Of a stretch of DNA of 64,000 nt, positions 31,801 to 43,558 are shown piece after piece. Numbering within the stretch: the first letter of the stretch is position 1; each line of letters starts with the position of its first letter. The stretch comes from Mesodorylaimus sp. YZB2_4. Lineage: Eukaryota > Nematoda > Enoplea > Dorylaimida > Dorylaimidae. The stretch spans positions 434,001-498,000 of the forward strand of contig JASANH010000781.1 of NCBI GenBank assembly GCA_030248295.1, written 5' to 3'. The notes below the pieces were generated by a model that saw only the letters and a list, made by a program, of their open reading frames with translations, made no database searches and was not told where the DNA came from. Both the position numbers and the translations under genes were made by a program.

Positions 31801-34120
31801 ACGTGCGTGCATTATTAGTGTAGTACGGAATGCCTCGCGCGATCAATAGAATGCGGATAAAACCCGTACACATGATGCGCCAAGAACTGGTATGTAAAAC
31901 ATTTCGAGTCGGTCACTGTTACCGCGCACACTTGGGGGTTCCGGGAAAACCCCAATTATTTTTGGCGCCCTGATAGGGCTAAAATATTCACGCCGATTAG
32001 TTTGTTGGTGAAGTACCTCGTGCAAGTGACTTGAGGGGATTCATAATCACTCACAGGCAAATGAAAAAAGTGAGAGGCCCTGTCCGGTATTGCTTTTTGC
32101 CTTTTTCCTTACATATCTGCCTCAAATTTTTCTTGTAGAAACCGAAACTGCAGCACTATATCCGAGTCCAAGATCATTGTTTTATTATAATTAATTTTTT
32201 CCGCAGTGATTTTTCCTGCAGTCATTTATAGTTCGACGTTGTGCGCCAAGGGCAGGGGGTCAGCGCCAGAACGAGCAAAACCGGGGGGGGGGGGGGGGGG
32301 TGGAAACTAATTCCAATGTGTTTCCTCCCTCAGAATTCCTTTTTTAGTCCTAATTATGCTAATCTGGTGCGCATTATCCTTGCACGTTCGGGCAGTATTT
32401 TGCATTAATTTCAAGTGATAACGTTGGTTGGTGTCAGTTTCAATTTTGAGTAGGCTCCATACATTTGTGGGGATTTCTTGATCATAAGCAGAATATAGAC
32501 AATTGGAGGCGACTGTTGGGAAGCACTTTTGATGTATCATCTCGAAAACACGCTTGGCAGATACCTTTTAATGCAGCACAAGAGATCTGCGGGTACAGCG
32601 AGGGTATTACAGCCACTCGTGGGGCCGAACGTGTAAAAATATCCCCTTGGTTTGGGAATCTTCTTTCTTGCCGACGACAGCCATCCAGCTCGGTTTCTCA
32701 AAACCAAAACCTAGATTGGCTCGTGCTGTAACCAAGGCTGGAAGCCAGGTTCGACTGGACCAGCTTTTGCAACCCAACCAGGACCCGACCGGACCAGGTG
32801 GCTATCTTTCCTAAACCAGGGTCAAACCAGCATCAAAATAAGCGCAGTTTTCCTAGCGCTTGTCAGGATGGACTAGAAAAGTTGTAGCAAAGCTCAACAG
32901 CAGTTACGATCGAGAGACACCCACAATAATTCACAGTTTATGAATGTCCTATCACCAGAGGCTATTTTAACTAACAAATTTTCTATTTTCGTACTGTCAC
33001 TGTCATTCAGTGTGGAATGATACCAGGCACGCGGGTTGGTCCTGGTTCGGTCGAAGCTGGGCTGGCTGAAACATCAGCTCGAGTCTATAAGAAGGGGAGA
33101 GTATCGATTAGTCTCTTCCACTCGCCATTGCCCACCAGGCTCGAGGGTAACAGTTGTAGGGTCCCAGATTGGTACATATACTGCAGCATTGGTACCCCAA
33201 GCTCGTACTGACTTCCTATGCGAAAAATTACCTGCTCTCTAAATATAAGCGAACATTTCACGACTTTATATTCCTGGATATTTTTTCCAAATAAAAACAC
33301 AAAGACCATAATAAAAAAACAGTGCTTTTATGGCGCATATATTTCAGTCCCGAAGAAAAGGACGATTGTCTTTTCTGGCGAGTGATATTCTAGATTGTAC
33401 CAGTCGTACAGTGGTGATATTGAAATTATTCATACGAATCATACGTCATTCCATGATAAGCGGACTGAAAAGAGAGATAAAGTCAGGGTCTACAAGGAAA
33501 GGGAAATGGTTTTCTCTGACTTTTCCAGGTTATTCAGACAAATACACAGCTGTTAAAAATGTGATTTTTCCCTGATTATTTTCACTTCTAAACCAAATTA
33601 ATCAATGGATTTACTGATTGATAATTATCGCACACAAAAAAAGGCGGGTAACTCAAAATTTTAAACCTCAGATTGCAGTCCTTCAAAGTTTTCGCTGATA
33701 TTATCAGGCAGTTTATGTAGTATTCGATGTTTTCTGTTTTATTTCTCATATATCTCCAATAATAAAAATAATCTTTTATCAAAACTCGAAAGATTTTAAT
33801 ACTTTCATGTTCTAAAATTTTCCTAAGTTTAAAGTTCTGAATGTTTTCCTCAATCATTGAAGGCGACAAAAATTGTTCAATTTTACAAAATTTAAGTGTA
33901 CTAAATGAAAATCTGGACGTAATTTCGAATGGCATTAGTGATCTTGTGTTAGCCGGGCCTTGAGGCTGTTTTTTCTGCTGGAATCAGCAGTAGCTCAAGT
34001 TTGTACAGCTAATACTTTTGAGCAAGTACTAGCCAAAAAACTGGTGGAGAAAAGCAAGGCCAAAAGAAAAATACAGTGCCAGGCCCAGAGTGGTATTCGG
34101 TAAACGGCAAATTTTAAGCC
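31801..34120. other. long intergenic stretch, no gene recognised
   Basis: It includes an 18-base poly-G run (32,283-32,300), a dispersed-repeat fragment at about 33,010-33,180 (GGTTGGTCCTGG..., GAAACATCAGC, related to 39,130-39,440) and AT-rich DNA at 33,250-34,000. Open frames of 60-115 codons occur but have no domain and no splice support. Confidence 0.4.
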
Positions 34121-34822
34121 TAAAGGGCCACCAAAGTCAATTTCTGCATTCTTTAAGGGCCAGCTGATAAATCATTTGGGCACAGTAACTTGCGTCTTGG
34201 CCCTCCCTCGCGCTCAGGAAGATGACATGCTTTGATATTTGAATTGGCGCCAAACGGCCTCTCCGCACTCAGGTTCGTGTTGGAATGGACATGTGTGCGC
34301 GTGTAGGCCACACGACCGCCCAGAAAATATAGCAAATCCGTCTTTATGAGGAATAAAATATGCATTTATTTTGAATCCTATCTAAAAATAAAATAAGAAA
34401 GACTAAACATGGAATCTGATGACGTTCTATGCCTGTGAGCTCAAATAGTCATCTACAACCGTTGCAATAGACTTCTCTGAGTTTTAAATGCCTGCCAAGG
34501 TCAACTATTTTTCTTTCAACTATTTCTAATTCATACAATTTCAAGTTTCTTTCCACAAGATCTAATTGTAAGAAGCGCATCAATAACAAAGTCTTCTTTT
34601 CAAAAAGATTATTTTTCTTTTCTTTTTGAGGCACCTATGCGGCATTTACGTGCCATGTCCATTCCTACACGTATCTGAGTGTGGAGAGGCCATTCGGCGC
34701 CAATTCAAATTTCACAGCATTTTCATCTTCCTGAGAGCGAGGGAGGGGCGGGTGCAAGAAATAGGATGCCCAAATGATTTTGACAAAGTGTATGCACAAA
34801 AAAATTGACTTGAGTGTCCTTT
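34121..34822 (-). mobile_element. 700-bp element with 145-bp inverted ends and a coiled-coil frame
   Basis: The left arm (about 34,121-34,300) and right arm (about 34,645-34,822) are imperfect inverted repeats sharing TAAAGGRCAC ends, CAAATGATTT, AGGAAGATGA and GCGCCAATTCAAAT. Between them the minus strand encodes 61 residues (34,449-34,634) rich in Leu, Glu, Lys and Arg (LERNLKLYELEIVERK-like) that would form a coiled coil, as at the C-terminus of some transposon-encoded DNA-binding proteins. It may be a remnant of a longer protein. Confidence 0.55.
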
Positions 34823-34873
34823 ACTTTGATTATGGCACAACACGACTAAGGGAAAGCTGGAACTGGGTCTCAC

Positions 34874-35414
34874 CTGCATTGCATCCATCCATAGATTTCA
34901 GGGCATTCTTAAACTGATGCCATGCCGACGGTAGGACAAGTCTTCTCATCGAATCTTGAAAAGATTCTTTAAGCTCGTCAGTGTCTTCCGAAATGGCACT
35001 GATAGCCAGCTCCTTATCAGCCCTTCGCCGTTCTTCTTCGAACAAATCCGTGGCATCGAGCGTTTTGGCCACTCTCCTCAACCAAGTCAAAAGTTCCAGT
35101 TCAGTTTCTAATACGAAACATATTTCTTTTTCGACCCCGTTGGCCTTCATGACTGGTATGAGGATGACATAGGGGGCCATGCGGACTTGCCATGGTATAG
35201 CATTGAAGAATTTACGTTCATCGGCGTGGACGAGTTTGATTTCATTGTAGACATCGGTCAGACACACAGAACCTTTTTTATGCTCGCCTTTACTCCATAT
35301 CATCCATCCATTCGAAAATAAATCCAGTTTACACGATGACCAGTAAGCTCGTCCGAAAAGTGGTTTTTTCCAATAAAAGGCTTTTATTGAAAGAGAAGTT
35401 GAAGAACGAGTCAT
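34874..35414 (-). CDS. PH-like domain protein, first exon(s)
   Basis: From Met at 35,414 the frame runs to a possible donor (GCAG/GTGAGA) at 34,873, giving about 180 residues; without splicing it stops at 34,830 after 194. Residues 11-120 look like a pleckstrin-homology fold: KAFYWKKPLFG...CKLDLFSNGWMIWSKG with alternating strands, a basic patch, and an ending LLTWLRRVAKTL helix with the invariant Trp. The rest (about 125-180) is charged and helical. I do not know the family and did not find the following exon; the adjacent long-TIR element may have disrupted the 3' part. A cytosolic, lipid- or protein-binding role is inference. Confidence 0.6.
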
Positions 35415-37531
35415 TTTTTCCGAAGAACCACCAGATTGGGAAAAAATTTGCTCATGAAATAACGCTATCTGAAATAAAAGTGTAATCTCTAGTTGCCTTT
35501 TATCAGATGACGAGAAGGATGTTCAACTCGGCCAGTTTGGAATGGAGATCACGCACAAGACGATCACAGTCACAAGACCCTGATTGTAAGTTGAACTAGT
35601 CAGGATTCGCGCGCCTACTTTTCCATGTGAGCCGTGTGAACCGGTGATTGCGTAGGGCGTCACTGTGCCGTACAGTCTGCAGTATAGCTACAGAGTGAAT
35701 AGAATGACTATGGGGGTATTTATTTGTCGAGTTGGAAAAACAAGTCCACCAAACTTGTTTGATCCTGTTCACGAAGTGGGGGGGGGGGGGGGCTCGCACT
35801 CTAAATATCAAATTCTCACGTAGGCCACCACCATTTCTTCTGTTTCTCATTGGGTGGATATGATTGCGTTTTCAAAATTTTGTGCCGTTATTTGAATTTG
35901 TAGAATGCAAAAAAATTAGAGGGTGCTTGTTTTTTGGAGAATCCTCTTCTTAGACGAAATTGATGAGGGGTATTTCAGCAAGAGAAATGACTAAATCGGA
36001 CTGTGTAAACTTAAAAATTAAAAATTTAATTTTACGGCCATTTATGACAGTTGATAATGAAGAGCATGTGATGGCTGATGAGAAGACAATGTAGCATTTA
36101 CCATTAGCTCTGTAGCTCTTAGCCCTATGGATCTAAAGTAGAGGGAGGCTCGGTGAGAATTAGCGTCAGAAATATACACAAAATCTAGCCCTTGAGTGGG
36201 ATTCGAACCCTCGACTCTGGAATTCCAGTCCAGCACGCTAAGCAAGTGCAACGTGACTGAACTGACAAAGAGCCATGGCCGTGAGTCAGTGGTGAGGTCT
36301 ACTAAAAGAGGGTCACTTCTGAGCTAGGCTGACTGCTATCATTTGCCTGCTAAACTCGTGGGCGAAATGCCTGCAGGACACACGCGTGCGCACGTGATTT
36401 CTCAAGTGTCTGCTCGAATACTTATTCCAAGTGACCATGGTAGCCATATAAATTTTTTTTAATTTGGTGTAATGGATAAGTCAAACGATTTGAGATCAAC
36501 AGAAGTGTATTCCTGACCCACCTGCTGAATGCATTCTCCTGAGTCCCCCTGAGCACATTTTCCCACCTATATACCTCAGTACCATGCGGAACGAGTATCG
36601 GTAACATTACTCCTTGACAGCGTGCCTGCAAACGATAACACACTGCACCCGCACTAATACCCTCTAATCTGAGAATCGATGGCAGCAAAACCTGTCCGCG
36701 GAATGTTTCAGGGCTCTAACGTTACATGAAAGAAGAAGTGGCTATGCTGATGCTGGCTAGGGAATGCTTATCCCATGCCCATGCATATTGACTGCACTTC
36801 TCCGCGCTCAATCAAAGACAGAGTTGAACAGATGTCATTATCAAGGGTTCACTTTTAGCGATTCTACCGGTACAGCAGATGCTTCCTGGCCTCCACCGTC
36901 GACCCTGTCTTGGTGAGCCCGCCCTCAAGTTGGCCCACTCTGAAGTCAAATATCACAAGTTGTAACAATTTTAGGGATTACAGCGCCATAAATTGCAACG
37001 TGCAGTAATTTAGGATAATGATTTGATTTGGCTCATGATCAGTGTTTTTAAATAAGGCTTTTTGGAAACATTGCTCTGACGTTATAAGGCGGTCTGATAC
37101 GCGTATTATTGCCATGAGATCATCGGGTGAGAAATATGGCGCTTTTTTTAGACCCGCTGAAAGTTTTCTTTTACAGTCTCACAATCACTTACATGAAATT
37201 TGAAAGGCAAATTTTTTTAGTTGTGTGAAGAGCTTAGAATATTGATCACGTCTAAACGTATCCCGAAGTCATTTCACCAAGTACATTTATTTGGCATTCT
37301 TCTTCATCAGCTCTAACGCAACGGTTCAACTTTATTAATTCTGGATGCGAAATGCAAGTATTAGAAATTACCATTTTGAATTTGGCGCCTTTGCATTCGG
37401 CGGCGCGTTGTCGTCTGCTTGCACCGCGAAAACAACGTTCTAGAGCAATTGAGCGACAGGCCATAAAGCTCGTTCAGCTGCCCACTTTGCTGTGTGTGTG
37501 AGTGCGCCGGACAAATTTGAGGACTCGAAAC
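35415..37531. other. intergenic, mostly unexplained
   Basis: This stretch holds a 15-base poly-G run (35,778-35,792) and a tRNA-like fragment at 36,185-36,250. A 70-codon minus frame at 37,252-37,464 lies just upstream of the next gene and has no known domain. No gene is supported. Confidence 0.4.
36185..36250 (-). repeat. tRNA-like fragment
   Basis: On the minus strand a five-base-pair stem CTGGA/TCCAG encloses a seven-base loop CTGGAAT (anticodon position GGA), followed by GAGGGTTCGAATCCCAC, a near-canonical B box and T arm. The acceptor stem does not pair, so this is a tRNA pseudogene or SINE head rather than a working tRNA. Confidence 0.4.
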
Positions 37532-40479
37532 ATGACTGTATGTGCGATGTCCTTATCCTCACTGGTTATCAGCATCCCACTCATTCTCTCTGTCTACCCA
37601 TTCCTCGTCACATCGAAGCTAATCGGGGGTTTCGTGCTTCCTCACGGCGGCATCTCCTTGAATCCATCTCGTTTCGATCCCCCGAGTAAATGGGCCAAAG
37701 AATGGGCCTGGAAGATCCATCGATCAGCCGTCGAAGTCGGCCGTCATATTCGGGCATTGGAGCCAGATTTGATTTTCTTGAGTACACCGCATGGTGTATC
37801 GGATCTGCAACGTTTTACGTTTTATGTGAATCCATCGGCTAATGGATCGGCCGAAACTGACAACTGCAAGTGCCCACCGTGCTGCTATGATGTCAGTGTC
37901 AACATCGATGCTGACTTATCTTACACGTTGGCCTTGAATTTGAGCGCTCGAGGACTGAATGTGAGCGCGTTGAGTTTCTTCGGGCCACCTGTCACTGCAA
38001 CTGAACCCACCGTATTGAAGTGAGTTGGGGCACTGATGGCGTGATGAAAGGGAGACAGCCAGGCGGGGAAGAAGACTAGGGACGGCCAGGGACTGGGAGG
38101 CATGCTAGGACAGGTGGTGCAGGCGCCATGCACTGCACTGTCAGGAGGCGATGGCTCACCTCTTTGGTAACTTGGGACACCTTTCACTATCAGAGAAGAC
38201 ATGTCATGGGTGATTTTCACAATGCGGCTGTGTTTTTTCGAGCTCCTTGTCCGTGCGTGTCTTGTGGACCCGTGATGTAGGCAGGTATGTACACTACATT
38301 CTCTGCAGTATAGTTGGTCATCACTGCCCATCCCACACCCACGTCCTTGACTCTCATGTCGAAACCATGTTTTTCGTATGGCCAGTCACTATTCATACGG
38401 GAGTGTGCAGTAATCCAAAACTACAACATTTACGGCTGACTGAACGGCAAGAATTGTCGGCAAACCGGGCATAATGCCGCCGGATTCGTGCTCTAATGGC
38501 CAGCGCCACGCCAGCCTTTTAGGGCGGGCCGTGCCGTACTGACGAAGTGTCGGGTCAACGAGAACCAAGAATGAAGTTTGCGCAGGCTAGGGTCCAAGTG
38601 TGGTGAGAGGACAGGAACAGGCGACCTTGTCCCACGGCAACTAGGATTTGTAGAGAGCGAGCGTCGCTTTTTAATGGGCTATTAGTGTCTGGTGTTGGTT
38701 AGCGTGGTAGTTTTGGATGGCCCTTTTTTTTGTTTGGAGAAGGGGAAGAGGGAAAGTAGAGAATGTAAACAAGTGCTGGCAATGGGCTGGAATGGTGTGT
38801 TTAACGGTTTAGGATGGCTTTCGGTGCTCGTACTCGGGCTAAGCCGGTGGGACAGTAGAGTAGATACAGCAGACAAGATCGCATGTGGTGAATGGCCAAA
38901 TTTTGGATGCTTTACACATAGTCTTGATAAAAAAATGCGCCTGCGCACATCCCTATCCGACCAGTCAAGTCATTGCAGTCGAGACATGCCATTTCAGATG
39001 GGGCGAAGTGATTCCGCTGCTCTTCATCAAAGACCTTGGTCGCACAAAACTTGTCATCCTGTCGCAGCCATCCAAAAGATATTCCAGCTCATCGAAAATG
39101 GTGCCTGAGCTGCTAAACCTGGGTGAGTGCAATCAGAATTGTTATGGTTGGAATCCTCGTGCCTGGTGGGCCATGGCGAGAATCGGTGATCCCCCTCCCC
39201 GCTGAAACATCAGCCGAAGATTTCAGCCCACCGACTTCAGTCGGCCTTATTCTCTCCTATGCCTGCCAGGCTTGGTTACACAGTATGCTATGGGTAATCA
39301 GGAACAGTTAGGACAGAGGAAAGACCCGGGCGTGCCAGGGTCATAACAAGTGTGACACCCCGCCTGGTAGGCCATTGCGAGTGGGAGAGAGTAATCGACA
39401 CCCTTCCCTGGCTGGAAGACGTCAACTTCTCGGGTTGATGTTTCAGCCGTAGGTATAGTCGCAAGACTTCCCTGCTCACGTCGGAGTTTTTGTCCCGCTG
39501 ACTTCGGTCGGCCACCTCCCTCCTACGCCTGCCAGGCTTGGTTACACAAGATCATGATGCTTTGTAGGTCGTACCCTGTATGAACACTTGGATGCACTTC
39601 CGCAAACGGTTGCAGTGGTCGTAAGCGCAGACTTGGCTCATACCCATGACGCATCGGGTCCGTACGGATATAGTCCAGCAGCAGAACCTTATGACAAGGC
39701 GTGTGGTCATTGGGCATCAACGTTACACCCGACTTATCTGCTCCACATTGCTGCTCAGTACGTGGACGAGGTGAGTCAGAAGCAGTGCCATGATCAGGCT
39801 TAGACCTCAACTTATTATTTCTGATATGCATGCCTGACTACAGTTTTCGGAAAATCGAGCATGCCATGGAGTACATACACCACGCGAAGCCTTGCGTCTC
39901 GCACAGTCGATACTCTGCACTGACTGTGAGCCTGCAGCTAGGAAGGTCACCCATTAGGGTGATGTTTCAGCCATGGACTAGGTCGGAAGACTTGATTGGC
40001 TGCCCTGGATTTTTGGCGGGTGCAAAACCTTCACTGGTCACTCCCTCCAGTGATATGGACCCAGTCGTACTACACGTAGCCTCTCCTTAGTTCCTCGGCG
40101 CTCTTTCGTGTCCTATGTTGTCCTTTTACATACTGCTATGCGCTTACCAACGCTACAATATCTGCACCCATTTAGCCCCGTATTGCTTAGCAAAGCCTTT
40201 TATAATCCACCTTATCACTTATCTGTACTTCACAGGTTATCTTATCACTTATCAACACCCCATCCATCCCCTTGTGCAATGTTATCAGTCGCCTATTTTC
40301 AGGCCGAATCGTGTGGTTATACTGGTCTGGTTATGCTACATGGCATGTTGGACGCGGCTCAGCTGAGCACATGGACACCCGTCCTGCACGCCAATTACCA
40401 TCCCTCCTATTACGGCATGATGGTGGCGTCATTTACCAAATTAGGATCCTGTCCAAATTGTATCGAAGAACACGCTTGA
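37532..40479 (+). CDS. LigB-type (class III extradiol) dioxygenase-like protein with N-terminal hydrophobic segment
   Basis: Exons 37532-38019, 38998-39122, 39568-39770 and 40303-40479 join in phase to 330 residues. Conserved LigB/MEMO-fold blocks are present: GGFVLPHGG with His at about 38, FLSTPHGVSD with His at about 88, WGEVIPLLFI, VILSQPSKRY, VVVSADLAHTH with His at about 228 and 230, YGYSPAAEPYDKACGHW, and SCGYTGLVMLHGMLD near the end. In bacterial enzymes the early and middle His residues and a Glu bind Fe(II) for aromatic ring opening. Residues 8-26 form a hydrophobic stretch (LSSLVISIPLILSVYPFLV) that could be a signal peptide or anchor, unusual for this soluble family. Substrate unknown. 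Introns contain dispersed repeats. Confidence 0.8.
39130..39540. repeat. tandem pair of dispersed repeats in intron 2 of the LigB-like gene
   Basis: Two related units each end in TATGCCTGCCAGGCTTGGTTACACA or its variant TACGCCTGCCAGGCTTGGTTACACA (about 39,257 and 39,521) and contain GACTTCAGTCGGCC/GACTTCGGTCGGCC, GCCTGGTGGGCCATGGCGAG and a version of GATGTTTCAGCCG. A third relative lies at 33,010-33,180. Confidence 0.65.
39930..40085 (+). repeat. dispersed repeat in intron 3 of the LigB-like gene
   Basis: Same family and opposite orientation to 8,013-8,130 (GGGTGATGTTTCAGCCATGG, CGGAAGACTTGATTGGC, TTCACTGGTCACTCCCTCC). Confidence 0.6.
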
Positions 40480-41244
40480 GCCAAGATTTTACAAGGGTCT
40501 CCAAATGTTCTATTCGTGCCTGCTGATTTTGTAATTGATTTATTGAGTATGGCACAGCCTCAGGATACTGTACTGTAGATTAGGTGTTGTCTGTTGGGCA
40601 CGGGTTCACTGATTGTCATGCAGGTGATCTCGGGAATAAATCACTGATCAGTCATGGAAATTCAAGATTCAGGAATCACGTGACTTTACACTTCCGCTCA
40701 AAAGTGCATTTTTCAGGTATCAAGCTTTGCTCCAAAATTTTTACCATTGTCGTGAGATATCACACCCTGAATGGCGCCTTTCTAAGGACACTTTTCGAAA
40801 AATTTCCCCTAAAATTTTCTTCTCCAATGCGAGGATACAAAATTGCTGTGATCATAATTTAGCCAGCCATTTTGGAAAACACTGCATTGCGTGGGCGACG
40901 GATGTTTGTGCATACCATAGAAGGGCGGGCATGCAGTTACGCCCATGCAATTTCAAGGATACGAAAGGTGGTTTCTTTATTGCCCTAACTTGTGTACGCA
41001 ATCAGTCACTTATAACAAATTGTGGCAGAATAGAAATGTATGAGCAAAAGGAAATGTTCATTTCGAAAATGAGTCTCCTAGACGCCATTTCATCAAGAAA
41101 CTGTTGGCTCGATTTTCTAACGAAAAACTGGTTTCTAACACAACTCCTACATAACATAAGTGCACAATGTACTCCAACAAGTAGTTCACATTCTACTGTT
41201 TTCCAAATCCGGAGTACCACATATTTTTCTGTTTGAAAACGACA
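40480..41244. other. intergenic, nothing recognised
   Basis: AT-rich DNA between two genes in the same orientation. A possible poly(A) signal AATAAA lies at 40,635. The open frame at 40,727-41,236 has no recognisable domain. Confidence 0.4.
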
Positions 41245-42729
41245 ATGTGGAGCTTGAAAATTTCTTTTATTCTTTTGAGCTGTGGGCACTGTTTTTTGGA
41301 AGTGCAAAGTGTAAGTGCGGATGAAAATAAGGTTTGGCTATTGGTCATTGTGAACTTAAAGGGGGCAAGGAATTAGGGGCGCAGTGGCTCACACCCAGCC
41401 GACGCCCAGAAAATGTCCTACCCTCCTGGTTCCGTCAAACTAATTGGGCTATGCCTGCACTCAAGGGTGTTGCGACAGGCGTCCGTCAAAGGCTGCGCAG
41501 GAGTTTGTCCTGCTGTAAAAAACGCGGCTGGGATTGTATAGGGCTCGATTCCCTAGCCGTTTTCCATCGTCATCTGACTTTGCACCCTCGAATCAGTGGG
41601 TACCATTCCAGACTCCTCAGAAAGAAGGGATACCACATTGGTGGGTTCTGGGGCACATGTCGCCAGCATGGGACACGTTATCTGGGATATGGGAGGATAT
41701 GGGAGCAGGACCAGCAGGAGCACCAGCAGGAGCACCAGCAGGAGCACCAGCAGGAGCACCTCCTGCTGGTGAAGCAAAGCATCTGTTGTGTTCTTTCATC
41801 GCACATAGCTCGATTGAGAGTGACTGGCGGTCAACCACCGAGGCACATGCTATTCTATGTTGCGGTATGTGGCCGTGGCCCATTTCACTTAGCATAGCAT
41901 TGTGCGAAGTAGCATGTGTGCCGTTAGTGCAAAAATAGGTTCCGCTCATGCGAGGTCCGCAACTTCCTGCTAGTGGCAGCTAAGCTAAAACTGTTTGGCT
42001 CATCACTCTAAAGGTCAAGGCTATGCTATGATATTTTACCACGACCAAGCACTTTGCAGTGCACTTCAGCGGCGGGTACATGAAGGAAGACTAGACTGTC
42101 CAAGCTACCCAGCGAAGTGATATTTATCTATTTGCTTTCCCAAGCTTTCAAACTGGGGTTGCCAGTGGCGGCTAGCGTGCACAAAGCAGTTTTCCAACTC
42201 ACAGATGCCCAGGGTTCGATCAGCAGAATGATGCCTTATCACTGAGCCACTAAGCAGTTGCCCTGATGAGGACGAAGCGTGCACCAGTCTTCCGCCCTGC
42301 AATGGGAGAAGAAGGGTTGACGCTGGGCGGCAGAAGGGAACCCCACCAATCACCTTCATCATTTCTTGAACCACCAGTTCTTTAGGACGATACTATCCAG
42401 TACTCAGACCCCGAATTCCGTCGTTCAGTTTGCTACAACATATGCCCAGTTGACCAGGAGAGCAAATGCCCTGACCTGTGCAACGTTCTACTGAACCAGC
42501 CGGATTGCATCGACGCTAGTCAGGTGAGAAAGGAGAATCAATCAAACTGAATTTTCTCCCGTGATTACTTATCTCACTGTAGCTGGCAACGAAACTGACT
42601 GGCTTTGGTGTCAGCAAGAAACAAGGCTGCTTGACTGCCTGCGAAGCCTGCGCCCCCTCCACGGACGATGGATGCCTCGTGCGATGCTTCCAAGCTCTGA
42701 AAGTGAATATGGGAAGAGCTCGCCGCTAA
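41245..42729 (+). CDS. small secreted cysteine-rich protein
   Basis: Exons 41245-41310, 42386-42523 and 42583-42729, all phase 0, give 116 residues. Exon 1 is a signal peptide (MWSLKISFILLSCGHCF-type hydrophobic core, cleavage near residue 20). The mature part begins DDTIQYSDPEF and has ten cysteines: five in exon 2 (CYNIC, KC, DLC, DC) and five in exon 3 (GC, TACEAC, GC, RC). That even number fits disulfide pairing. The end is basic (MGRARR). I recognise no family. The link of exon 1 to exon 2 across a 1,075-bp intron rests on phase, signal-peptide logic and good splice sites. The intron holds a tRNA-related SINE, a 12-bp tandem repeat and a second tRNA-like fragment, so an unseen exon is possible. 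Confidence 0.6.
41373..41660 (+). repeat. tRNA-derived SINE
   Basis: GGGGCGCAGTGGCTCAC resembles a tRNA A box and GGGCTCGATTCCCTAGCC, about 170 bp later, a B box. Located in intron 1 of the Cys-rich protein gene. The wide A-B spacing means the head itself is rearranged or interrupted. Confidence 0.4.
41711..41760. repeat. 12-bp tandem repeat, about four copies
   Basis: The unit CCAGCAGGAGCA is repeated and followed at once by CCTCCTGCTGGTG, the reverse complement of one unit, so the array can fold into a hairpin. Confidence 0.8.
42150..42270 (-). repeat. tRNA-like SINE fragment
   Basis: On the minus strand CTTAGTGGCTCAGTGATAAGGC resembles an A box, and GATCGAACCCTGG downstream resembles a B box. 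No sound cloverleaf, so taken as SINE-derived. Confidence 0.4.
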
Positions 42730-43430
42730 CTCGCCTCCTGATCTGTGATGCTGTTTGCACTGACACCTGCTAGTTGGAAATGGTTGTAGAGTTGTGAGCT
42801 TGCACTTGGGTCAACCTGCACCAAATAATTTGCGTGAGGAGAAAGGGTTTTGTCAAAGCGAGTGTGAAGTAGAATGGATTATTGCGCGGGAAATTTAAAC
42901 CAGCGGGCTCATCTTTCTGTACTGTACCTATTAATAGTCGCTTGAGATGAGCCAACGCTTGTCAAAACAAGCAGCATAAAAACTGCATCGACATAAAAAG
43001 TTTAAAATCACCACATTTGCATACTTTCAATGACTAATTGGTAAACAAAAACGAGCAATCAAGAAATGTGGCCTCGGGGGTCCGCTGGCTGCCATTATCA
43101 CCTAATAAGCACCCGTCTTCCACACCTTCCACTCCAGGAAAAAAACGAATGGATTTCTCGTTTTTGTTGATTGAAAGCTGTTAAAAAGTGAATTTTGCGC
43201 TGCCTAAAAACTTTCAATGGTCAACTATACTGTCTCTTGGCCTATTCCTCTGCACGGCATCCTTTCGGTCTCTGGTCCAGGACTCGAAAAGGGGAGCTTC
43301 GCAATTCATCTTTGCGTCCATCAGGCACGCCGGTGGGGCAACGAGTTTCATAGATGAGAGGATTGGCGAGCACTGAAAAATGAAGGAGAGGAAAAGTAAA
43401 AGAAATTTTCTTCGCGACCAATAATTGCAG
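42730..43430. other. intergenic with possible unplaced signal-peptide exon
   Basis: Around 43,200-43,265 one frame reads a hydrophobic stretch ending ILSLGLFLCTASFRS that could be the signal peptide of the following membrane protein gene. I found no ATG in that frame and no clean splice link, so it is only noted here. Confidence 0.3.
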
Positions 43431-43558
43431 GTCATGCGAGTCGGTTGGTGGGATGGCCAGTCGGATATGGGCGCGTGTTCAATGACTCGTCTTCGAGGTC
43501 GTTTATTTCCATTAAAAGTGATGAAGCCGCGTCTTGTCTCCAAGGGTCTTGTCCTCAG

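Noticed and set aside
37252-37464. A 70-codon minus-strand frame upstream of the LigB-like gene
   Set aside because: The peptide looks partly protein-like, but I found no family, no splice partners and no promoter.
38692-39108. A 138-codon frame inside intron 1 of the LigB-like gene
   Set aside because: It runs through the acceptor region into exon 2 in a different frame from the conserved LigB blocks.
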